This document shows positions 22,741-33,499 of a DNA stretch of 64,000 nucleotides, piece by piece (the stretch's first letter is position 1; the number at the start of each line of letters is the position of its first letter). The stretch is taken from contig CM022669.1 in the NCBI GenBank assembly GCA_012295275.1, positions 8,372,489 to 8,436,488 on the forward strand, read 5' to 3'. The DNA comes from Chrysomallon squamiferum (taxonomy: Eukaryota; Mollusca; Gastropoda; Neomphalida; Peltospiridae). The notes under the pieces were generated by a model. It was not told where the DNA came from and did not search any database. It saw nothing but the letters and a program-made list of their open reading frames with translations. The position numbers and the translations under genes were made by a program.

Positions 22741-23216
22741 TTAGTGTAACAAGTCTGTTTATGTTGAGAAGAAATTACAACATAAATAAACCATATATTT
22801 TAAAATTCATATTTGTATTTTAGTTCATTTCTTTATTATTTATGATATGTAAACTGAAATAAAAATGATTTTACATTTAATTTTGCATCTCAGGTGCCTG
22901 ATATTAGACCAACAATTAAATTTAATTTTCTAGTATTATTATTACAATGATACAAAATTTTCATTATCTCACATTACAAGTTATAAATGTAAATTTCAGT
23001 ATTTTAAATTAAAAAATGAAGTCATAAAACAGATACATTTAAAAGATTGCCAGAAAAAATTCAGAACTATGTAGTTTATATAAAAAAAAAAAAAAAAAAA
23101 AAAGATTTCAAAATGTACATTAAATTCAGTTTTATATAAAAAAAAAATGTCCCACAAACTCGGTTTACAACTGGGTAAAATAAAACCATCAATAAGGCTT
23201 TGAAGTTGTGTCAGGG
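22741..23216. other. AT-rich unique sequence
   Basis: No gene seen. Poly-A near 23082-23103. Confidence 0.4.
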
Positions 23217-23290
23217 AGAGTAGTCTAGTTTTCAAGTTGACAGTTAAGACTTGTGTTCAAACCTGATCAATACGCTGGTCCCTGTTTAAT
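23217..23290 (+). repeat. tRNA-like SINE head
   Basis: TAGTCTAGTTTTCAAG is followed by an exact B-box GTTCAAACC at 23255-23263 and CTGATCAATACGCTGG. This is the layout of the 5' domain of the SINE family, but no 3' domain follows. Confidence 0.4.
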
Positions 23291-23515
23291 AACTTTTCTT
23301 TCTAATTGGCCGATACTCAAACATGCGCCAACAGTTAAGTGGGGAGAGAGTTTCGGCTGCTATTGATTGCCTTGTCAGAAATGAAACAAACTTGCTCATT
23401 GTTCGGGCTGATAATAAATGGGGAAGTGTTTTCAACACAAATGCAAGAGAGGAATTTTGTTTTATGTTATTTTTAAAAACTGGATCGGGATTAATTTTTT
23501 GAGTGTTGTTGATAT
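23291..23515. other. Unique sequence between SINE head and GAT array
   Basis: Complex (CCGATACTCAAACATGCGCC near 23309-23328) but no feature recognised. Confidence 0.3.
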
Positions 23516-24362
23516 TAATGATGATAATAATGATGATGATGATGATGATGATGATGATAATGACACTGATTAGATGATGATCTAATGACACTGATTAGAT
23601 GATGATCTAATGACACTGATTATGATGATGATGGTAATGACACTGATTATGATGATGATGATAATGACACTGATTATGATGATGATGATGATGATGATAA
23701 TGACCGATGATGATGATAATGACACTGATTATGATGATGATGATAATGACACTGATTATGATGATGATGATAATGACACTGAGTATGATGATGATGATAA
23801 TGACACTGACTGTGATGATGATGATAATGACACTGACTATAATGATGATGATAATGACACTGATTATGATGATGATGATGATAATGACACTGACTGATGA
23901 TGATGATAATGACACTGATTATGATGATGATGATAATGACACTGATTATGATGATGATGATAATGACACTGATTATGATGATGATGATAATGACACTGAC
24001 TGTGATGATGATGGTAATGACACTGATTATGATGATGATGATAATAACACTGACTGTGATGATGATGATAATGACACTGATTATGATGATGATGATAATG
24101 ACACTGACTATGATCATAATGATAATGTCACTGATTATGATGATGATGGTAATGACACTGATTATGATAATGATGATAATAACACTGACTGTGATGATGA
24201 TGATAATGACACTGATTATGATGATGATGATTATGACACTGACTGTGATGATGATGATAATGACACTGACTGCAATGATGATGATAATGACACTGACTAT
24301 GATGATGATGATAATAACACTGATTATGATGATGATGATTATGACACTGACTGTGATGATTC
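23516..24362. repeat. 27-bp GAT-rich minisatellite, about 30 copies
   Basis: Starts as pure GAT triplets, then repeats GATGATGATGATAATGAC plus ACTGATTAT with period 27. Variants swap TTAT/CTGT/CTAT. Since 27 is nine codons, a 273-codon + frame (23707-24528) stays open. It reads as Met/Ile-rich, then shifts register near 23894 into a nine-residue acidic repeat DDDDNDTDY. Other frames give Ile- or His-rich products. The register shift argues against selection for a protein. Confidence 0.95.
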
Positions 24363-24364
24363 TA

Positions 24365-24625
24365 CTAACACTTTTGTATTATTCACTACTACTCCGCTAC
24401 TATCACTACTATTATATTCCTCACTTCATTTCTACTGTTATTACTTACCACTGCTGCTACAACCACAACTACCTTTTCAGCTACTAGTAACTATAACCTT
24501 GACACTCTGCTTTCATCATTTTCATTAGTATTCCTGTTTACACTAAACTTTCAGTAATTTCTACTATTTCTGCTACTACTGCTACTACAATTACTACTGC
24601 TACTACATTATCAGCTACTAATGTT
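24365..24625. repeat. Degenerate ACT/GCT trinucleotide region
   Basis: ACT, GCT and ATT triplets with many interruptions, following the GAT array. Confidence 0.75.
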
Positions 24626-25034
24626 ACTTGTACTAAAACTGAATGAAATAATTTCAGCACTTATTTACAATTTCCTGTTCAAAAATGCCAGCACTATATC
24701 TTACAGCCGTATTTGACAAGATGTCAGAAATGAACTTCTGAAGCAATTATTCAAATTAGTTATTTCCAAAAATAATAATAATAATAAAATATTTGTTGTT
24801 ATCTTGCTAAAACATTTTTTTTTTACTTTTATATGCCTGACATGATGTCAGAAATGCCCTAAAAAAAAAAAAAAAATTACAAAAATGATTCATTAAACGG
24901 TTACTTCGTCTGTCTGTCTGTGCGGAATCATGGCATCTTTGATGACAGACTTCCACCATGACTAACAATTAGCTAAACAAGTAAATAACAAATTACTGCG
25001 TTAGCCTCTTAAAATACTGAAATAATAGTCATAA
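24626..25034. other. Unique AT-rich sequence
   Basis: TGACATGATGTCAGAAATG-like text occurs twice (about 24715-24732 as GACAAGATGTCAGAAATGAA, and 24838-24856), the second followed by poly-A. Otherwise nothing. Confidence 0.35.
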
Positions 25035-25425
25035 ATAAAATAAGTTTAAGATAAAATAAAATTAGATAAAATAAAATAAAATAAAATAAATAAGATAAAA
25101 TAAGATAAGATAAGATTGGATAAAATAAAATAAAATGAAATGAAATGAAATAAAATAAAATAAAATAAATAAAATAAAATAAGATGAAATAAAATAAAAT
25201 AAAATAAAATAAAATAAAATAAAATAAAATTAGAAAAATAGATAAAAGCAATAGATAAACAGGTAGATTGATAGATACATAGATATAGATAATTAAATAG
25301 AATTAAATTAAAATAAAAAAAAAAATAAAATGAAAGGTAAAAAGTAAAAAAAATTATCAACACAGAGTAAAAAAAAATAAATAAAATAAAAAAAAAAAAA
25401 ATAATAAATAAAAGCAAAAAGCAAA
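25035..25425. repeat. (AAAAT)n pentanucleotide and A-rich low complexity
   Basis: Clean AAAAT/AAATA pentamers with AAGAT variants to about 25232, then GATA-type and A-rich sequence. Confidence 0.93.
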
Positions 25426-25859
25426 ACATTTATTTAAAAAAATCAAAAATAAATATACAAACCCCAAAACTGCAAAATAGAAAAGAAAAAAATTAATAAG
25501 ACAAGCATTATCTAACAAAATAGAACGAAAATGTGAAATTAACTAAATATTATTCTGATGAAATATTTAATGTTTTTTGGTGGTTTTATTTTTTTTTTTT
25601 GTTTTAGCTTCATTTGAAATATGTAAAAATATGGTGTATTAATGGTTGCCATGGAGATTATCCTCTGTGAAGAATTTTTTGGAAACAGTTTTATTTCACT
25701 TTGTCATGCAAAATAGCATTAATTTTTACCAAAGGCTGATTGTAGACATTTAAAAAAAAAAAAAAAAAAAAAAATTATATTTTGGCATCAGAATGGAATT
25801 TAGTTGACAGTAATAAATTCAAAATCTAAAATGATGGAATAAATGGCTGGACGGTTTTT

Positions 25860-25861
<2 letters not shown>
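25426..25861. other. AT-rich sequence with long poly-A
   Basis: Poly-A at about 25750-25774. No gene. Confidence 0.45.
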
Positions 25862-25908
<47 letters not shown>

Positions 25909-26063
25909 ATGCATACACACACATACACACATATGTAGACAGAAACATACATACACATTATAGATTTGTCTCAATAAACATAACTACATTAAACATGTTA
26001 GTATGTATATATATATATTTGTGTGAGTATGTATGTTTATATCTCGGTATAGCTGTATGTGTG

Positions 26064-26103
<40 letters not shown>
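25862..26103. repeat. (CA)n and (GT)n microsatellites
   Basis: CA run at 25862-25902 and GT run at about 26073-26102, in opposite orientation about 170 bp apart, so an extended CA/TG hairpin is possible. Confidence 0.93.
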
Positions 26104-26210
26104 TGTGAAAAATGAAAGAGATACCTGGCATAACATAATGTTATCAATAACACTGAAGCATGAAATGACAAGATAAGAAACGTGATGTATATAACAATTA
26201 TCTATCAACT

Positions 26211-26990
26211 TACCTGTAGTAAATTACTCACAGGTAAACAAAAGGTGGGCATGAAAAGCAGTAATAGGTGGGTTAAATACACAAACTGGATCTCAATTCA
26301 CGAAATGATCCAGTGGACGGTATACAAAAATAAACTCGGCGCCTTTTCAGGTATATCACTCAGGTATGAAACAGAGTAAGAATTTTTTTTTTTTTTTAGT
26401 GGTGACACTGTACAGGTAAGTGGGTGATTGATCAAAAGAAATGATTGTATACCTGAATCACAGACCTCTGTGCACTTCATTGACAATTTTCCTTACCTGT
26501 TGTCAGCTATTGTCACACATCTAAAGACACACCTGAATAGGTTGTGTTTACACCTGTGTTTTTTTTTTTTCATACATCGTTACAGGTAAGAACTCACCTG
26601 ATTTATGACAAATTTAAGTTTTTATAAGCTTTGAATTGTAGGTGTAAAGTGAATGGAATAATTTTACAATTGATCAGTGGAATGTCTATAATTTCAAGGT
26701 GAGAGGAGAAGAATACTGCATATTTTCTCGTTTTTACCTGCATCAAAGGTAAACGCATTTACAGACGAAACCTTAGACTGTAATGGAACATGACAGAGAC
26801 CAAGATAGGTACAAGAGATAAAGAAATATTTTCACCTGACCAATTACGAGGTATAACGTTGAACATTTAAAGCTGAAAGGAGTGTGACACGTATACACTG
26901 ATTGGTAAATAAGATTAAACTGATGTTCACTGGAGCAGACGTACCTGGACAGGTGAAAAAGTCAGGAATGAGTTTAAGTTTCAGGTGTTT
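26211..26990. promoter_or_regulatory. Dense cluster of CAGGTA/CAGGTG motifs
   Basis: Fifteen occurrences on either strand: TACCTG at 26211, 26450, 26494, 26735 and 26942; CAGGTA at 26231, 26348, 26361, 26413 and 26583; CACCTG at 26530, 26551, 26595 and 26833; CAGGTG at 26950 and 26982 (sixteen if the two nearly abutting sites at 26942/26950 are counted separately). They are irregularly spaced and not in a tandem unit. CAGGTG is the E2-box bound by Snail/Scratch and ZEB proteins; CAGGTA is a Zelda-like word in flies and also a splice-donor core. Function is inference. Confidence 0.45.
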
Positions 26991-27159
26991 TTGTTTTTGA
27001 GTAAAAGGAAAGTGTTTTAACACTTGTTTGTGTGTGTTATCTGAATACTGACAGCAGAATTATCTCTGAGATGTAGATAGGTGTGTGGAATTCACTCCAT
27101 TTGTTTCAGCTCTGTAATTAAAAAATACATTTAACACCTCACACAGTCAAGAGGTAAGT

Positions 27160-27215
27160 GTTCTTTTGTTCTCTTCTTCTTTTTGTGTGTGATATTTTTG
27201 TATTTTGTGACTGGT

Positions 27216-27270
<55 letters not shown>

Positions 27271-27470
27271 CCTACACAAGTATTCAAATTCAAATTAACT
27301 CGTACATATATCTATGCCTTTTATTCTCATGAAATATACAGATATGTACATTCATGCATTCCTGCATATGTACATGATAGACATACATAGATACATACAC
27401 ACATACACAATTATGAAATCATATATACATACAGACACACACACACACATACACAACTGAACATATAGGG
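27160..27470. repeat. (CA)n with CATA-rich flank
   Basis: CA run at 27217-27266, then TACATA/CATACA-rich sequence to about 27460. Confidence 0.92.
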
Positions 27471-27718
27471 ATCAACACATTATAAAAAGGAATGCAATAC
27501 CAAGTAGGTTTTGTTTAGTTATATATACCTAGTTACCTATCTCTCTCTGTATATAATATGTCCATTATCTAATATATCCATTATCTGCATGTAAATACAA
27601 AATAATATTTTTGTAATGAAATAAATGAACCCATACACACACACACACACAAAAAAAAACTAACAGCAACAGTGAAAAACAACACAGAAACAAAATAAAG
27701 CTATTTGATCTTACTCAG
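27471..27718. other. AT-rich sequence
   Basis: TATATA-like and short CA run only. Confidence 0.4.
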
Positions 27719-28021
27719 TTGAGTTTTTTTTTTTTTTTTTCGCCTACAGTTTATAATCTGATTTGTACAAAAAAACAAATCAATACTTTTAAATTATTCT
27801 GCTGCAGTGCAAATTGGTCCTTTGTGGCTCACATACTTTTATGGTGCTCACCAACATTTGGAAATGACAGCAAATGCAGCAAAAGTAACTTTTATGTGAA
27901 GTTAACATATTTCTGGCACCTCTATAGTGACCTGTCACCACATAATTCTCTTACATTAAAGGTTGATATGTTAACACAGAAAAATGAGATTTTTTTTTCT
28001 CTCTCTACTGTTGTTAGATAA
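27719..28021 (+). other. Open frame behind a strong polypyrimidine-AG
   Basis: A T-rich tract ends CGCCTACAG at about 27739-27747, a good 3' splice-site shape. A + frame then stays open about 90 codons with mixed composition (Cys- and Ser-rich, no domain recognised) to a stop at about 28019. No donor closes it, so it could only be a terminal exon. The inserted A-runs suggest non-coding DNA. Confidence 0.12.
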
Positions 28022-28239
28022 ATGATTAATCATTTATGTTTTTTTTTTTTAACATGTCAGTTAAATTGTTGTAAATGTCCTTTCAACAGTATGATACTGG
28101 TAATGTGTCTCCAGCTAAATTGCTTTAGAAAAAAAAAATTTTTTTAAATAAAAGTGAGATGGAAAATTATGTTTGATTTTATCATAAGGAAATGGATATT
28201 TTGTTTCAACAAATCAAGTGCCAAAACAGATTTACTGTG

Positions 28240-28450
28240 TTTAAATATTTTTTTTTTTTTTTTATTATGTTTATTGTTTTTGTTTTTTTCTGTTTTGTTT
28301 GGTTTTTTTTTGTTTTGTTTGATTTTTTTGTTGTTGTTGTTGTTGTTGTTGTTATTACTGCATAACGCATTTTAGTCTGAATAAACATGTATTTAGTCAA
28401 ATTGGACAAACAACAATAATAATAATAATAAATATAATAATAATAAATAT
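28240..28450. repeat. T-rich, (GTT)n and (AAT)n repeats
   Basis: T runs from about 28247, GTT run at about 28329-28352, AAT run at about 28413-28446. Confidence 0.88.
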
Positions 28451-28779
28451 AATCTTCTATTAAAAAAGGAAAACAAAGAAGAAAGAAAACATAAAGTATC
28501 AAATGACAAAAAATTTAAAAAAAAAGGAAGGAAAAAGAAATAAAAATGAAAAAGTAAATTAATGAAATCAGATAAATAAATAAAGAGATAAAAAGTGAAT
28601 TTTAAATTCAGTAAAAAGACTGTTTTATTTTCTTGTCTCCATGTTGTCACTGAAGATTTTCACTTCGTTGTTCACACTGAGATCGAAATTTTAGGAAGAG
28701 AAAAAATAAATTTCAAATTTTTGTTTTTACATTAAATCATAAAGAACAGCAACATTAAAATATCAGTAAATATATATTA

Positions 28780-29010
28780 GACTCATGAAACATATCTTTG
28801 GCTTATTATTGTATATATATATATATATCTTAGTATTATAAAACATATCTTCTTATGAAATATATCTCTACCCTATATAAGACATCTTTGTCTTATTAAA
28901 TATTCTTATTAAATATATTTTTGACTTATTTTATATAATTTTGTCTTATAACATCTTTTTGTTTTTAAATAAATTTTCGTATTATAATATCTTTTTCTTA
29001 TTAATATATA
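28780..29010. repeat. Degenerate ~30-bp AT-rich repeat
   Basis: Variants of CATATCTTTGTCTTATTA / 'AATATATTTTTGACTTATT' recur about eight times with irregular spacing. Confidence 0.55.
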
Positions 29011-29378
29011 AAGATATGCATAATTATAAATAAATCTGGACCAGAACAAATAATTGTTTTAAGGACACAGACATTGTAAAATGAATTAATCCTGACCAGG
29101 ACATTGTTATATGCCAGTTTAGGACTGGTGTACTGATTGCTGGAAGGACACGGATATTTTTGAAATAAGTTTTGTTTGAACTGGTCTCATTCATCATGTG
29201 GTTTTAATGTTGAAGGTTTGTGAGACAACTTGCAGAGATCTGTCTACACACTGTTATCTCTTAATAACTTGTTACTCAGAGAAAACAAACTTGTTCAGGT
29301 CTACATGTAGTGAAAATATAACCACAGGATTAGCTGATTGGTGAGGACTGAAATGAGAAAGAGTGAGAAAACACAATG
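29011..29378. other. Unique sequence
   Basis: No gene recognised. Confidence 0.4.
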
Positions 29379-29396
29379 TGAGAGAGAGAGAGAGAG

Positions 29397-29442
<46 letters not shown>

Positions 29443-29751
29443 GAGAGAAAGAAAGAGAGAAAGAGAGAGAGAGAGAAAGAGAGAGAAAGAGAAAGAGAGA
29501 AAGAGGGAGAGAAAGAAAGAGAGAGAAAGAGAGAGAGAAAGAAAGAGAGAGAAAGAGAGAGAAAGAGAGAGAGAAAGAAAGAGAAAAAGAGAAAGAAAGA
29601 TAGAGAGAAAGAAAGAGAAAGAGAAAGAAAGAGAGAGAAAGAAAGAGAGAGAATGAGAGAGAGAGAGAGAGAGAGAAAGAAAGAAAGAAATAGAGAAAGA
29701 AAGTGAGAGAAAGAAAGAGAGAGAAAAGAGAGAATGAGAGAGAAAGCGATG

Positions 29752-29839
<88 letters not shown>

Positions 29840-29858
29840 AAGAGAGAGAGAGAGAGAT
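29379..29858. repeat. 480-bp purine tract, GA/GAAA-rich
   Basis: Almost unbroken purines on the + strand: GA dinucleotides with AAAG interruptions, then a pure GA stretch (about 29757-29834). The long Arg/Glu/Lys-rich + frame and Ser/Leu-rich - frame are by-products. Such a mirror-like purine tract could adopt triplex DNA. Confidence 0.96.
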
Positions 29859-30169
29859 AAAAGGAAACTGAGAAATAAATAGAATGTATAGAGTGAGGGA
29901 AGGATAAAGACTGAAAAAAAAAAAATAAAAGAAATGGACTGAGAGAAAGAAAAATATATGTAACAATGAAATTATTATAGAAATTAATATTACATTTTAA
30001 TCTATGTAAAAAAAAAAAAAAGAAACATATCAGTTATATATTTGGCTAATGTCACAGGTGTTTTCACTGCTGTGTGTTGTTGATATACGAGAATTATTCA
30101 GTTGAATCAGTGCAGAGACACTGTATTAATGTTTGTAGATGTTTATTTACTTGCTATACCATTTCCTGC

Positions 30170-30420
30170 TCTTGTTTCCTAGCTAACTGCTGCCACAGAA
30201 AGAACTGGAAACTTGTTTACAACAGTCTGCTTTGACTGATATGTTTCCAGTCTTAATTAAAACTCTCTGATAAAACCACTGGTCTTCAGTGTCAGGTATC
30301 TTTCTGTATGGGGGCCCAGACAGGAAGGGGACATCATTAGTATGGTGGTCTCTAATGTGAACTAATTTCGACAAAGTAAGACCACTAATCCGCTAAGCGT
30401 ACTTTTCTCTAGCTAATCCA
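30170..30420. promoter_or_regulatory. Sequence-complex candidate conserved element
   Basis: About 250 bp of high complexity (TCTTAATTAAAACTCTCTGA, TATGGGGGCCCAGACAGG). A balanced 63-codon minus-strand frame (30183-30374) runs through it with no recognised domain. TTTAATTAAG-type homeodomain sites and a TGTAAACA forkhead word on the minus strand (30211-30218) are visible. A protein-coding exon cannot be excluded. Confidence 0.22.
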
Positions 30421-31090
30421 GGTAACATGCTGAGAAATTACAACTAAGTGTTTGATGTTTTGTCTGTGGAAGTTTGTATTCTGAAAACAAATCTCAGCCA
30501 GGCTTACAGTTTGTGTGTTCATTCTTTGTGTGATCAACTGCAGCTAGCTCTGACTGTGTTACTAAAACTTTCATAATTCCTGTGAAAACAAAATTATCCA
30601 TAATTTACGATTCCTGAATTATCTTCAAATGTTGTCAGTAACCATTTTGATAATATTTCAAACAAACCTGATACAAACTCAAAGATCACAGGCTTTAAAT
30701 GGGCTGCAATACCAGTGAATATAATGGTCAATCATTAAACAAATATTTGTTAAATAACAACTCAGCATGTTTCATTTTTAACAGTAATTGTTTTGTCATC
30801 ATGCCATAAGGTCACTATTAATTAATAACAACAAAATCTTTAACACAAAATCACCTACCATGTGTTTTGACAGATGGTATCTTTAATTTTCTTGCACACA
30901 AAACATTTATTTTATTACTAGAGCCATCTCCTGAGCAGACAAATGAGTCTTCTGAATTATTTACCCAAAGTTAAAATATTTAGAGGATTCATTACAAATA
31001 ATAAGGGATTAATCTTCAGTGGTGAGTTATTGAATTCTACTGTTGATGTAAGTGACACTATCCACATAATTTTTATCTTTCTGTTATTTA
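30421..31090. other. Unique AT-rich sequence
   Basis: No gene or known repeat recognised. Confidence 0.4.
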
Positions 31091-31114
31091 TCTCTCTCCC
31101 TATTATATCGATAT

Positions 31115-31153
31115 CTATATCTGTCTGTCTGTCTGTCTGTCTATCTCTGTCTG

Positions 31154-31247
<94 letters not shown>

Positions 31248-31345
31248 AAAAAAAGATAATTAGTGAGTATTTAGCTTTATTATGACACACACACACACAC
31301 AGATACCTATACCTATACATACATACATATATATATATATATATG
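31115..31345. repeat. (TCTG)n, (TG)n and (AG)n with a shared 3' flank
   Basis: CTGT tetramers, TG run at about 31164-31197, AG run at about 31198-31245, then TTAAAAAAAGATAATTAGTG and AGTATTTAGCTTTATTATGA. That flank is repeated almost exactly at about 32442-32479 behind another AG array. CA and TA runs follow. Confidence 0.92.
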
Positions 31346-31671
31346 TACACACACTTATACATTTGTATATATATCACCTGTAAAACATGATGTATTTGGC
31401 TGAGTTGGGAAACTAAGCTAACATTACACTAAGGGGAAGTGATCCAGAGGCTCACCAGTTCTCATGTGTGTGTGTTTAGCAATGGTGTTAATGAAATCAG
31501 TAACAGCTTTGAGTAGTCACTGTAACCTGAGAATACAGTTATCTTTCACATCATTGTGTTTGTTCCCCTCAGTGTGTCAGGTGTCATGATAATATTCATT
31601 TAAACATATCAGTTTATTCATCTAAACTATCACATATCGTTTCAGTAATGCATATATGTACAATGCTATAT

Positions 31672-31702
<31 letters not shown>

Positions 31703-31970
31703 CACACACACACACACACACACACAAGATATATATATATTCTGTGATATACATGTATATACACATATACATACATGCACACTGTTACATGTATATTTGT
31801 TTTTACTCTATTTGAGTTCAAGTTAATACTGACTTACTAAAATGAACTAATACAGATAAACATATAACTCACTGATATAAGTACAAATGTTAACTGGGAG
31901 GTCATGGGTTCAGTCCTCCATAATTCACTATATGGAATATTTCCTACTCTGCATATAGCCCAACAAATAT
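31346..31970. other. Unique sequence, CA microsatellite, weak SINE-like head
   Basis: CA run at about 31672-31725. 31890-31970 contains GGTCATGGGTTCAGTCCTCC, which has the feel of a SINE B-box region but breaks the consensus at one position. Confidence 0.35.
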
Positions 31971-32352
31971 ACATATATATATATATATATATATTTTTTT
32001 TCCCCCATTTTTATGGGAAGAGAAACACTAACTATTTCATATTTCTGTTAATGAAACACAGTTGGTATTCTCTGAAGTGAAGTTAGAGAGTAATTAAACA
32101 TTTGATATTCAATAGGTGAAGATAAAAAATTAATAAGAGTTAGCCAGTGATAGCATTAACAAAATAAACTTTATCTGATTTGCTGGATTACAGACGGAAT
32201 GGTTAATACATCAAAGTAAAGTCACACTGCAGTCCCCAGAGAAAGGAAAACTGGATTAATTGTTTTATATGATGTTCAGATATGTAATTTTATCTGTGTC
32301 AAACACTAGTGGGACTTGTCATAAATTTCTTTTTTAATATGGCGTTAGACAG
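31971..32352. other. AT-rich unique sequence
   Basis: TA run near 31972-31994. Nothing else. Confidence 0.4.
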
Positions 32353-32354
32353 AT

Positions 32355-32442
<88 letters not shown>

Positions 32443-32480
32443 AAAAAAGATAATTAGTGTGTATTTAGCTTTATTATGAT
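32353..32480. repeat. (AG)n array plus duplicated 40-bp flank
   Basis: AG run at about 32360-32441, then TTAAAAAAGATAATTAGTGT and GTATTTAGCTTTATTATGA, matching the flank of the AG array at 31.2 kb with only one or two differences. It is followed at once by the 71-bp-arm hairpin. Confidence 0.92.
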
Positions 32481-32489
32481 ATATATCTA

Positions 32490-32643
32490 AATAACTTTAG
32501 GTAGAGACATATGCAAATTATTCAACATGAAGTACCAGTAGATACTAGATACAGAAATCAGCTAACAAGAGTTGATTTCTCTATCTAATATCTACTAGTA
32601 CTTCATGTTGAATAATTTGCATATGTCTCAACCTAAAGTTATT
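32490..32643. other. Near-perfect inverted repeat, 71-bp arms, 12-nt loop
   Basis: Left arm 32490-32560, loop 32561-32572, right arm 32573-32643; 67 of 71 positions pair. The inner stretch from GAGACATATG to AGTAC is 32 bp without mismatch and contains the POU octamer ATGCAAAT in each arm. Two of the four mismatches become G-U pairs if the minus strand is transcribed, none if the plus strand is. It could be a young foldback/MITE-like element, a small-RNA precursor or a cruciform-forming palindrome. No clear target-site duplication or transposase is seen. Confidence 0.9.
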
Positions 32644-32689
32644 AATATTAGACTCAGAATATAACTGTCTTTCTCTCTTTGGTTTTGTA

Positions 32690-32860
32690 ATTTTGTTATT
32701 TTTTCTTTCGGCTTTTATATCTTTTGCTGTTATTGTTATTGTGGTAAGCATTATTTTTTATTGTTATTATTATTGCTAATATTATTATTATTAATATTAT
32801 TATTGTTATTATATTTTTTTTTGCTATTATTACTGCTTATTGTTATTATTATTAGGAGAA
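32690..32860. repeat. Degenerate TTA/TTG triplet region
   Basis: TTATTATTG-type triplets and T runs. 32861-33190 is AT-rich without features. Confidence 0.75.
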
Positions 32861-33194
32861 ACATTGGAAATTTTGTATATTCAATAATTTTGTTACATTT
32901 TTACACAATTTGAGAATATTCCACTATAATTTTCTTGACAAATATGGAAACTGGTTTCTGTCACTGTTAAAAGACTGTAATTTAAGTGTCAATGTAAAAA
33001 AAAACATAAGACATTGTGTCTGTACATCTCTCTCTCTGTCTGTATGTGTGTGAGATAATAATTACAGATGCACAGAATCAAGAACCACAAGGGAAAATTA
33101 AATTAAATGAAAATAACAACTTTCATTAAAAAAAAAAAAAATTATAATAATAAAAAAAATAAAAATTTGAAATAGAAACTAAAGATAATGCATT

Positions 33195-33395
33195 AGACCA
33201 TACACAAACACACACAGACACACAGACACACAGAAATACATTTATTTCTGCAATAAATGCAAACACACTTATGCACACATATACATACATTTACACATAC
33301 ACACAGACACATTTTATAAAGACACATATATACATTCATTAGTGCATGCATATGATGTATAAATTTGCATACAGATAGACACACAGACAGATTAA
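33195..33395. repeat. Degenerate (CA)n region
   Basis: ACACAGACACA and ACATATACATA-type sequence. Confidence 0.8.
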
Positions 33396-33499
33396 CTGCC
33401 ATACCGAGAACAGAACCTGTTGTGAATTATGAGGACTGATAGCAAAGTGAAGGCAGCAATAAATAAAGTTTTGTTTGTCTCTCACTGATATTCATAAAT

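Noticed and set aside
26400-26415. 16-nt microexon between a T15-AG acceptor and CAG|GTAAGT
   Set aside because: Both ends match splice consensus, but the region is flooded with CAGGTA words, so the donor is expected by motif enrichment; 16 nt alone carries no coding evidence.
29301-29966. 221-codon Ser/Leu-rich minus frame and 122-codon Arg/Glu-rich plus frame
   Set aside because: Both are direct translations of the GA/CT tract; no start context, splice signal or non-repeat sequence supports them.
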